Shown piece after piece: positions 1 through 6,571 of a DNA stretch of 7,485 bases. The DNA is from Gammaproteobacteria bacterium (GTDB lineage: Bacteria > Pseudomonadota > Gammaproteobacteria > Pseudomonadales > Halomonadaceae), in NCBI GenBank assembly GCA_023485185.1, contig JAMCZP010000224.1, forward strand, positions 1 through 7,485, read 5' to 3'. The notes beneath the pieces are model-generated. The model had not been told where the DNA came from, did not search any database, and saw only the letters and a program-made list of their open reading frames with translations. The position numbers were made by a program, and so were the translations under genes. Each line of letters starts with the position of its first letter. The stretch's first letter is position 1.

Positions 1-658
1 GGCAATGTTGGATCGCCATAATCAGCCTCAAGGCCGACTGCGAATCAACGCCGCTCCCAGTTTTATGCAATTCGTTATAGTGCCGGTCATTGGTGAGTTT
101 CGCGCCCGCTACCCCGGTATTACGCTGGAGTTAGATACTCACGATCGCTTTGTCGATCTGCTGGAACAGCGAGTAGATTTGGCCATTCGTATCGGCAAAC
201 TGGAAGACTCCTCGCTTCACGCCCGCCTTTTGGGGCATAGCCCACTGCGCCTTCTTGCCAGCCCCGCTTACTTGGAACGCAACGGCACACCGCAGAGCAT
301 TGACGAACTAGCCCACCACAGCTTGATGGGTTTTAGCCAACTGGAGCATCTCAACCATTGGCCCCTCATTCGCGCCGACGGCAAGCCCTTGCACATCACT
401 CCAACGCTAGCCGCCTCTAGCGGTAGTACGCTGATAGAACTCGCCATTGCTGGGGAAGGTATTGTTTGCTTGGCCGACTTTATGACCATCGTACCCCGCC
501 AACAAGGCACATTGGTTGATGTACTGCCCGCGCTTATCGAACGTCAAGCCCAGGCCGTCAACGCCGTTTACTACCGACAAGCAACGCTTTCCCTACGTGC
601 ACGGTTATTTATGGATTTTCTAGCAGAGCAAATGCCAGGTAGGTATTTGCAGGGGTGA
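1..658 (+). CDS. LysR-type transcriptional regulator, C-terminal part (5' end outside window)
   Basis: This is the effector-binding (periplasmic-binding-protein-like) domain of a LysR-family transcription factor. The visible frame opens with QGRLRINAAPSF, the linker-to-domain junction seen in CrgA/AaeR-like LysR proteins, and continues with EFRARYPGITLEL, VDLLEQRVDLAIRIG, LLASPAYL and GEGIVCLADF, all standard landmarks of this domain. About 218 residues are present. The family is normally about 300 residues, so the roughly 85-residue winged helix-turn-helix lies before position 1; the ATG at position 5 is an internal methionine, not the start. The domain resembles that of the second LysR protein in this window (4001-4933), so they belong to the same broad subgroup. 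Its target is unknown. The amidohydrolase gene downstream is on the same strand 163 bp away, which does not by itself show regulation. Family assignment is firm; the ligand cannot be read from the sequence. Confidence 0.93.
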   Translation, partial: AMLDRHNQPQGRLRINAAPSFMQFVIVPVIGEFRARYPGITLELDTHDRFVDLLEQRVDLAIRIGKLEDSSLHARLLGHSPLRLLASPAYLERNGTPQSIDELAHHSLMGFSQLEHLNHWPLIRADGKPLHITPTLAASSGSTLIELAIAGEGIVCLADFMTIVPRQQGTLVDVLPALIERQAQAVNAVYYRQATLSLRARLFMDFLAEQMPGRYLQG

Positions 659-821
659 TGGAAAGTCCTTCTTTATAAGAATCTCCACTCCTGAACAATA
701 GCTGATTATAGCTTGCGTGGCGCATCACCTCAGTATAACTTATTTATATGTAGGTAAGGCTATGCGACATCGCCTTTGATATCGCTTATCGCTTCTTTAC
801 TGCTGACATAAGGTGTCGCCT
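659..821 (+). promoter_or_regulatory. Intergenic leader upstream of the amidohydrolase gene
   Basis: This 163-bp spacer has no credible gene. It is AT-rich around 734-750, with TATAAC at 734-739 as a possible -10 element. The best upstream partner, TTGCGT at 713-718, is only 15 bp away, so the promoter call is weak. Short inverted repeats follow: AAGGC (756-760) with GCCTT (772-776), the nested palindrome GCGA-CA-TCGC (764-773), and GCGACA (764-769) with TGTCGC (814-819). The last of these falls between the ribosome binding site and the start codon and could fold over it. No terminator hairpin with a T-run is visible after the LysR stop. Confidence 0.3.
810..813 (+). promoter_or_regulatory. 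Ribosome binding site choosing the ATG at 822
   Basis: AAGG at 810-813 lies 8 nt before the ATG at 822. An in-frame GTG at 813 overlaps this site and has no Shine-Dalgarno sequence of its own at a usable distance, so it is rejected as the start. The ATGs at 924 and 927 have only a weak purine stretch (ACGAG) before them. Confidence 0.65.
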
Positions 822-2291
822 ATGCCGCCCCCAGCCCACGCTTTATTCCAGCCGCCGCTAGCTCACCATACTCACGGAGCTTGCTGCTGCGGTTCACCGT
901 TGCTGCAACGTTTTCACGAGCGCATGATGGCAGATATCTCACGGCGCCAATTAATGGGTGGTGCTGCTGCGGTTATGGCACTGTTTGCTGGCCTGCGTGC
1001 ACCTATGGCGATTAGCGCTCAGCCTAAACGGAGCAGTGGCCCACTATTACTGACGAATCTAACGTTGTTCGACGGAAGCGGTGCAGCACTGCGTGAAAAT
1101 GTTTCAGTGCGTATAGAAGAGGAGCATATTCAAGCGATTTTACCCGGCGATGCTGCACCTGAAGGTGCCGAGATTATCGACTGTGATGGCAAAGTATTAA
1201 TGCCGGGCCTAATTGATGCGCATTGGCACACCACGTTAGCGGCCATTAGCCAAGTAGCTGCCATGACTGCCGACATTGGCTATGTGCACTTAGTCGCGGC
1301 ACAAGAAGCAGAGCGAACGCTGATGCGCGGCGTTACCTCGGTGCGGGATGTAGGCGGCCCCTCTTTCGCTCTTAAGCGCGCCATTGATGAAGGTATTGTC
1401 TTAGGGCCACGTATTTTTCCGGCGGGGGCGATGATCTCTCAGACCTCCGGCCATGGCGATTTTCGGATGCGTTATGAAATCCCACGGGCCAACAACGCAC
1501 CACTGAGCGAACAAGAACGCCAAGGTGTGGCTGCCATTGCCGACGGTGAAGCAGAAGTATTACGCCGTACCCGTGAACAGCTCATGCTAGGGGCTTCACA
1601 GATAAAGCTAATGGCGGGTGGTGGCGTGGCTTCCACCTACGACCCACTCGACAGCACCCAATTTACCGAGCGAGAACTGCGTGCTGCGGTTGAAGCCGCT
1701 GAGGATTGGGGCACCTATGTCATGGTGCATGTATACACACCGCGTGGCATTCAGCGGGCGCTAAGAGCGGGCGTTAAATCTATCGAACACGGTCAGCTAG
1801 CCGATGAAGACTCCGCACGAATGATGGCAGGAGAAGGCGCATGGTGGAGCCTGCAACCTTTCCTGCAGGACGAAGATTCAAACGTTTACCCTGATGCCGC
1901 CCGGCGCGAAGCCCAACGACAAGTAGCCGAGGGAACCATTCAAGCCTACGAGCTGGCGCAGCGTTTCGATATTAAGACGGCCTGGGGAACCGATATTTTG
2001 TTCAACCCCCAAAATACGCCGAATCAACTCCGCCAATTAGCTAAATTAACGCGCTTTTATGATCCGCTCACAGTGCTGGCGATGGCAACGGGCCGCAATG
2101 GTGAGCTGCTTGCTCTGTCAGGCCCTCGTAATCCCTACCCTGGCACGCTAGGAAAAATTGAGCCCGGCGCTTTAGCCGACCTCCTGTTAGTCGACGGTGA
2201 CCCAACCAGAAATCTTGATTTCCTTCATGACCCTGAGCGTAACCTGCGCTTGATAATGAAGGGCGGACGCATCTATAAAAACAACGTATAA
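822..2291 (+). CDS. Tat-exported metal-dependent amidohydrolase (imidazolonepropionase/Xaa-Pro dipeptidase-like)
   Basis: This is a 489-residue member of the amidohydrolase superfamily, closest in style to the imidazolonepropionase-like and Xaa-Pro dipeptidase (prolidase-like) group. The metal-site set is complete: HWH at residues 134-136 after PGLIDA; K262 in QIKLMAGGGV, the likely carbamylated bridging lysine; H303 in MVHVYT; H323 in SIEHGQ; and D391 in AWGTDI. The C-terminus has the usual beta-sandwich closure (GTLGKIEPGALADLLLVDGD). A twin-arginine signal is clear: SRRQLMGG with R41-R42, a hydrophobic stretch of Ala/Val/Leu, and a possible cleavage site ISA before Q67. The mature enzyme therefore probably acts in the periplasm. 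The 40 residues before the twin arginines are unusually long and hold HHTHGACCC (15-23). Start at 924 would remove them but has a poor ribosome binding site. The gene is probably co-transcribed with the barrel gene downstream. The substrate (dipeptide, N-acyl amino acid or other amide) cannot be decided. Confidence 0.9.
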   Translation: MPPPAHALFQPPLAHHTHGACCCGSPLLQRFHERMMADISRRQLMGGAAAVMALFAGLRAPMAISAQPKRSSGPLLLTNLTLFDGSGAALRENVSVRIEEEHIQAILPGDAAPEGAEIIDCDGKVLMPGLIDAHWHTTLAAISQVAAMTADIGYVHLVAAQEAERTLMRGVTSVRDVGGPSFALKRAIDEGIVLGPRIFPAGAMISQTSGHGDFRMRYEIPRANNAPLSEQERQGVAAIADGEAEVLRRTREQLMLGASQIKLMAGGGVASTYDPLDSTQFTERELRAAVEAAEDWGTYVMVHVYTPRGIQRALRAGVKSIEHGQLADEDSARMMAGEGAWWSLQPFLQDEDSNVYPDAARREAQRQVAEGTIQAYELAQRFDIKTAWGTDILFNPQNTPNQLRQLAKLTRFYDPLTVLAMATGRNGELLALSGPRNPYPGTLGKIEPGALADLLLVDGDPTRNLDFLHDPERNLRLIMKGGRIYKNNV

Positions 2292-2294
2292 GGA
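2290..2294 (+). promoter_or_regulatory. Ribosome binding site overlapping the amidohydrolase stop codon
   Basis: AAGGA at 2290-2294 overlaps the TAA stop (2289-2291) of the amidohydrolase gene and sits 8 nt before the ATG at 2303. The earlier ATG at 2294 is part of the site itself and cannot be its target. This fixes the start of the next gene and suggests translational coupling between the two. Confidence 0.75.
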
Positions 2295-2302
2295 TGTCTC
2301 GG

Positions 2303-3043
2303 ATGGCCAAATTCTATCCATCTATCTTCGCCTTTATCGCCTTAGCGGTGGGCTCGGCTACGAATGCAAATGCCCAAGAAGACACTTGGCGTTTCCAGCT
2401 CACACCTTACGTATGGATGGCTGGTTTGGCTGGCGATGTGCGCCCACTGGAAAATTCGCCTACTGTCAGTACATCACGCTCATTTAGTGATGTGTTTGAC
2501 GACTTGGATGGAGCCTTTTTCATGGCAGGTAGTGCCCGTCGAGACCGTTTAGTACTGTTTGCCGACCTTACCTGGGCCTCGCTTAGTCATGAGAGTGCCC
2601 TGCTCCCCGGTATGACTGCGGAAGGGAAACTGCGCCAGCGCTCTTTAACCGCAGCAGCAGGCTATCAAGTCATCAACACCCCCAGCCTACATCTTGATCT
2701 ATTAGCAGGCGCGCGTGCTTGGCGTATCGAAGCAGACGTAAATGTACCGGCCCTTGGAATCAGCGCCAGTGAAACTGAACACTGGGTCGACCCAATTTTA
2801 GCTGCGCGGCTCCGTTCAAACTGGTCTCCACAATGGTCAACACTCGTACATGCCGATGTTGGTGGCTTTGGTGTTGGGTCTGATAACACTTGGCAGGCGA
2901 TGGCTACCGCCAATTATCAAATCAGCGATGCGCTTCACATATCGGCAGGCTATCGACATCTAGCAGTAGACCGAGATGAATCGGGCACACGTGTTGATGT
3001 ATCAATGAGCGGCCCGCTGTTAGGCGCTACCTTGCGCTTTTAG
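2303..3043 (+). CDS. Small outer-membrane beta-barrel protein, function unknown
   Basis: This is a 246-residue protein with a Sec signal peptide: a short basic start (MAKFYPS), a hydrophobic stretch, and a cleavage site after ANA (ANA-QED), giving a mature chain of about 221 residues. The mature part alternates polar and hydrophobic residues in amphipathic strands (WRFQLTPYVWMAG, RLVLFADLTWASL, HLDLLAGARAWRI, LHISAGYRHLAV). It ends GATLRF, with the terminal phenylalanine typical of proteins inserted by the BAM complex. Size fits an 8- to 10-stranded barrel. The opening QLTPYVWMAGLAGDV is common in uncharacterised barrel proteins of Proteobacteria. The gene lies 11 bp after the amidohydrolase stop with a shared ribosome binding site, so both products may serve one envelope task, for example uptake or processing of an extracellular compound. 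That link is inference. Start at 2303 is preferred over 2294 on ribosome binding site spacing. Confidence 0.8.
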   Translation: MAKFYPSIFAFIALAVGSATNANAQEDTWRFQLTPYVWMAGLAGDVRPLENSPTVSTSRSFSDVFDDLDGAFFMAGSARRDRLVLFADLTWASLSHESALLPGMTAEGKLRQRSLTAAAGYQVINTPSLHLDLLAGARAWRIEADVNVPALGISASETEHWVDPILAARLRSNWSPQWSTLVHADVGGFGVGSDNTWQAMATANYQISDALHISAGYRHLAVDRDESGTRVDVSMSGPLLGATLRF

Positions 3044-3065
3044 ACACATCAAACAGCAAAGGTAG

Positions 3066-3815
3066 TCAGTTATTCTTTTTCTGAAACGCATCACTAAACG
3101 CGGCGGCTAAAATACCGGTCGGCATGGCGATAATGCCGATGCCCGCTACCGCGGTTAGACCCGCAAAGAATTTTCCGATGGCCGTAATGGGCGTCACATC
3201 ACCATAGCCCACGGTGGTCAGAGTAGCGATACTCCACCACAGAGCGCGCGGTACGCTACCAAAGGCTTCCGGCTGGGCGGCGGCTTCCACTACGTAAAGA
3301 CAGCAGGAGGAGAACAGCAGTAATAAACCAGCAACGCCCGCGCTTAACAACAGCTCGTGAGAGCGGGACTTTAGCGCATCAGCCAAGGAGGCCCAAGCCT
3401 GGCTAAACCGGCCTAGACGGGCAAGTCTCAGCATACGCGCCAAGCGCAACAGACGTAGTAAAAACGCATTGTTATAGGTAATAAAGCCCAGAAAATACGG
3501 CAAGATAGCGATAAGGTCTACCAGCGCCCAAAACGAAAACATATAGCGAAGACGGCCACCCAAGCCGCGATAGCGTGGATCCTCCCCCATGGCATAAAGC
3601 CGCAGCGCGTACTCAATAACAAATATGCAGACAAATAAGGTTTCGAGCGTAGCAAACAGCCCCGGCGCAGCCTCACGCAGAGTGGGTTCTGTTTCTAAAA
3701 TAGCGATGGCAGACGCCGACAGAATCAGCACGCAGATCACCCTATTAAGCAGCGATAGCCCAAGCTGCTGGCGAGCTTCCGGTGCCAACTGACGATAAAG
3801 CGCACCTCTATGCAT
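3066..3815 (-). CDS. Voltage-gated-type K+ channel / ion transporter (six TM)
   Basis: This 249-residue inner-membrane protein has the layout of a voltage-gated potassium channel subunit, which would work as a tetramer. S1 lies at about 22-42, S2 at 55-75, S3 at 93-112 and S4 at about 117-137. S4 shows regularly spaced arginines (RLLRLARMLRLARLGR). S5 is at about 153-177, a pore helix at 188-200 (RALWWSIATLT), the K+ selectivity filter TVGYGD at 201-206, and S6 at about 212-240. It has almost no cytoplasmic C-terminal domain and ends KKNN. A likely role is K+ flux and membrane potential control. The start is uncertain: a GTG at 3827 lies in frame, but the ATG at 3815 has a G-rich purine stretch (GGGGGGTGA) upstream at a better distance. 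The gene converges on the barrel gene with 22 bp between stops. It follows the LysR gene on the same strand but 185 bp away, so it probably has its own promoter. Confidence 0.92.
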   Translation of the reverse strand: MHRGALYRQLAPEARQQLGLSLLNRVICVLILSASAIAILETEPTLREAAPGLFATLETLFVCIFVIEYALRLYAMGEDPRYRGLGGRLRYMFSFWALVDLIAILPYFLGFITYNNAFLLRLLRLARMLRLARLGRFSQAWASLADALKSRSHELLLSAGVAGLLLLFSSCCLYVVEAAAQPEAFGSVPRALWWSIATLTTVGYGDVTPITAIGKFFAGLTAVAGIGIIAMPTGILAAAFSDAFQKKNN

Positions 3816-3907
3816 TGCTAGGTTCACCCCCCATCCACACCACCTTACTCCCTCTCATTTGCCACGCCTTTACTACTTCGTAACATTGCTGAGCAAATAA
3901 ACACCCT

Positions 3908-3946
3908 GTAACTTATTAAAGTACAGTAACTGAAGCACAGTAACTG
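3908..3946 (-). promoter_or_regulatory. Three GTAACT boxes and a candidate promoter upstream of the K+ channel gene
   Basis: On the + strand GTAACT occurs at 3908, 3926 and 3940. The last two are part of a 10-bp direct repeat, ACAGTAACTG, at 3923-3932 and 3937-3946. Read on the - strand, a TTTAAT hexamer (3920-3915) sits 17 bp after TTACTG (3943-3938), so the repeats would cover the -35 region of a possible promoter for the channel gene. The -10 is good and the -35 is poor. The repeats could be activator or repressor sites; nothing in the sequence names the protein. Confidence 0.35.
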
Positions 3947-4000
3947 GAGAATAATCACAACAGCATAGAAACCGCTAACATGTAGTGCTTTTAGGCAGTC

Positions 4001-4933
4001 TCAGCGTTTATGCACCTGTCGATCAACGATGGGTGCATGCTGTGCCATCAACTCAGCGACCCACTCAATGAATACGCGCAGCTTAGCGCTCACGTGCCGA
4101 TTTGGTGGAAATGCCACGTACATCGGCATCGGTTCAAGATGCCAGTCATCAAACAAGCGAACCAGTTCACCGCGTGCAACATGCTCCTTGGCCATGTAGT
4201 CAGGGAGCCAAATGACCCCAAGCCCCGCTAGACCTGCTGCAAGCCCAGCATTACCGTCGTCGACCGAGATCACATAGCGACCTTGCACATTGACTCGCTC
4301 TTCGTTGCGATACATTGCATAGGGAAAGGCCAACCCAGAACGCGCCCACCTGAAACCGACAATGTAGTGTGGGGGTAGAGACAGCTCTTGCGGGTGCAAA
4401 GGTAAGCCTGCGCTTTTTAAATAGCCCGGCGCGGCGTAAACACCAAGGCTCAGGTCACCTACGCGGCGTGCGACCAACGATAAATCAGTGAGTTCCCCGC
4501 CGCGCACGACGCAGTCCACGCTTTCACCGATTAGATCTACCATCCTGTCACTCACACCCATATCAATTTGAATATCGGGATATCGAGCATGGAACTCCGC
4601 CAAGGCAGGAATGAGGATCATGCGTGCAAAAGGGCTGGGCACATCCACTCTTATTCGCCCGCGGGGCAAAACGGATGCGTTGGATAGGCTGGTTTCAGCA
4701 TCATCCATATCAGCCAGAAGCTTAATAACGCGCTCGTAATAGGCAGCACCGTCAGCCGTTACATTCACCTTGCGTGTAGTACGGTTGAGCAGCTTTACCC
4801 GTAGCCGTGCCTCTAACTGTTGTACAAGTTGCGTTACGCTTGTCTTACTCATATGGAGCGTACCGGCTGCCTTGGTATAGCTGCCCGTTTCCACGACCCG
4901 AGCAAAGGCTTGCATTGCGTTAAATCGATCCAT
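4001..4933 (-). CDS. LysR-type transcriptional regulator (CrgA/AaeR-like), divergent to the RidA-like gene
   Basis: This is a complete LysR regulator of 310 residues. The N-terminal winged helix-turn-helix is clear: MDRFNAMQAFARVVETGSYT, then AAGTLHMSKTSVTQLVQQLE as the recognition part at about 22-41, then RLRVKLLNRTTRKVNVTADG. The effector domain starts near GRIRVDVPSPFARM and has EFHARYPDIQIDMG, ESVDCVVRGGEL and GLGVIWLPDYM. The open frame extends to a TTG at 4975, but the ATG at 4933 gives the standard family N-terminus (MDRF-AMQAF). The longer version would also place the palindrome at 4954-4976 inside the coding region. There is no strong Shine-Dalgarno sequence before 4933. The gene is divergent from the RidA-like gene, the usual layout for a LysR protein controlling its neighbour and itself. 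The effector is unknown. Confidence 0.93.
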   Translation of the reverse strand: MDRFNAMQAFARVVETGSYTKAAGTLHMSKTSVTQLVQQLEARLRVKLLNRTTRKVNVTADGAAYYERVIKLLADMDDAETSLSNASVLPRGRIRVDVPSPFARMILIPALAEFHARYPDIQIDMGVSDRMVDLIGESVDCVVRGGELTDLSLVARRVGDLSLGVYAAPGYLKSAGLPLHPQELSLPPHYIVGFRWARSGLAFPYAMYRNEERVNVQGRYVISVDDGNAGLAAGLAGLGVIWLPDYMAKEHVARGELVRLFDDWHLEPMPMYVAFPPNRHVSAKLRVFIEWVAELMAQHAPIVDRQVHKR

Positions 4934-4953
4934 GGCTGCGCCAAACACCCGTG

Positions 4954-4976
4954 ATTGTTTGAAATATACAAACAAT
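4954..4976. promoter_or_regulatory. Perfect inverted repeat, candidate LysR operator
   Basis: ATTGTTTG (4954-4961) and CAAACAAT (4969-4976) form a perfect palindrome with 8-bp arms and a 7-bp AT-only spacer. Its central 15 bp, TTTGAAATATACAAA (4958-4972), fit the T-N11-A rule for LysR boxes (T4959 and A4971). It lies 20 bp before the lysR start and overlaps TATATT (4968-4963 on the - strand), a possible -10 element of lysR, which would suit negative autoregulation. It is also about 100 bp before the divergent RidA-like start. Binding by the adjacent LysR protein is inferred from position and shape. Confidence 0.6.
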
Positions 4977-5041
4977 GTTGATCAGAATTTGCCGTTTATC
5001 CACTACGAATGACGGCCTAAAGTGACCCCATCGTAAACAAA

Positions 5042-5057
5042 AGGTCAACTTCGACCT
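5042..5057 (+). repeat. Short inverted repeat in the RidA-like leader
   Basis: AGGTC (5042-5046) and GACCT (5053-5057) are separated by six bases, and the repeat ends six bases before the ribosome binding site. It could be a small hairpin in the leader or half of a second operator. Five-base arms are too short to exclude chance. Confidence 0.25.
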
Positions 5058-5063
5058 ACTGAT

Positions 5064-5067
5064 GGAG
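5064..5067 (+). promoter_or_regulatory. Ribosome binding site choosing the ATG at 5074
   Basis: GGAG at 5064-5067 lies 6 nt before the ATG at 5074. The in-frame ATG at 5062 overlaps this site, has nothing comparable upstream, and would only add four residues before the normal MTKRD start. Confidence 0.7.
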
Positions 5068-5073
5068 ATAACC

Positions 5074-5463
5074 ATGACTAAGCGTGACGTTGTTTTTCCC
5101 TCTGGCCGCCAGGCGCTTTATGAGCACAACGCCTATTCCGCCGCCGTTCGCTCCGGCGACTTTCTATTCGTATCGGGCCAGGTCGGCAGCCGTGAAGATG
5201 GCTCGCCCGAGCCGGATTTCGCCGCTCAGGTGCAGCTCGCCTTCGACAACCTACACAGCGTCCTTAAAGCGGCAGGCGCCAGCTTCGACGATATCGTTGA
5301 TATGACAAGCTTCCATACTGATCCGGAAGCTCAATTTGCCACCGTCATGGAAGCCAAGGCGCGCGCATTTCCGGAGAAGCCCTATCCTAACTGGACAGCA
5401 GTCGGTGTGACTTGGCTGGCGGGATTTGATTTTGAAATCAAGGTTATTGCAAGACTGCCTTAG
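5074..5463 (+). CDS. RidA-superfamily (YjgF/YER057c/UK114) protein lacking the RidA catalytic arginine
   Basis: This 129-residue protein is the usual size for the Rid superfamily, small cytosolic trimers. Recognisable parts are YSAAVRSGDFLFVSGQVG, the AAQVQLAFDNLHSVLKAAGASFDDIVDMTSF block, and the C-terminal IKVIARLP strand. True RidA hydrolyses reactive 2-aminoacrylate-type enamines/imines using an arginine (R105 in E. coli RidA, in PARSCVEV). By eye alignment the matching position here is W107 in PNWTAVGV, and the E. coli glutamate near the C-terminus (E120) corresponds to K123. So this protein belongs to a Rid subgroup without the deaminase arginine, and the name ridA should not be applied. 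Other Rid subgroups work in catabolic routes, for example on aromatic or amino-acid derivatives. The divergent LysR gene 140 bp away suggests inducible control. The actual substrate is unknown. The gene stands alone on its strand and converges on the iminopeptidase gene. Confidence 0.9.
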   Translation: MTKRDVVFPSGRQALYEHNAYSAAVRSGDFLFVSGQVGSREDGSPEPDFAAQVQLAFDNLHSVLKAAGASFDDIVDMTSFHTDPEAQFATVMEAKARAFPEKPYPNWTAVGVTWLAGFDFEIKVIARLP

Positions 5464-5525
5464 TCATTAAAACTACTGCTCCGATACTTCCGCCTCTCAA
5501 CTATAAATGCGACTTATGCTCATGC

Positions 5526-6504
<979 letters not shown>

Positions 6505-6571
6505 GTCGCTTTCGGCTACCTTTTACGTTAACCCACCGATCAACCTTAACCCATCACGTTGACCTCTTAAC

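Noticed and set aside
669..681. TTCTT-TAT-AAGAA palindrome just after the first LysR gene, as terminator
   Set aside because: The stem is five weak A/T-rich pairs with a three-base loop and no T-run, so it does not look like an intrinsic terminator.
2471..2493. Perfect 7-bp inverted repeat ACATCAC / GTGATGT with 9-bp loop
   Set aside because: It lies inside the barrel coding region, has no T-run and is not near a start or stop. A repeat of this size is plausible by chance in a 7.5-kb window.
3044..3065. Possible bidirectional terminator between the converging barrel and channel genes
   Set aside because: Only 22 bp, with no inverted repeat of useful length. The T-rich stretch just after it is part of the channel's last codons.
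4934..4975. Extended LysR start at the TTG at 4975, adding 14 residues
   Set aside because: TTG is a rare start, the extra residues are not typical of the family N-terminus, and the candidate operator and -10 would fall inside the gene.
5464..5525. Possible terminator between the converging RidA-like and iminopeptidase genes
   Set aside because: No stem of more than a few bases and no adjoining T-run could be found.
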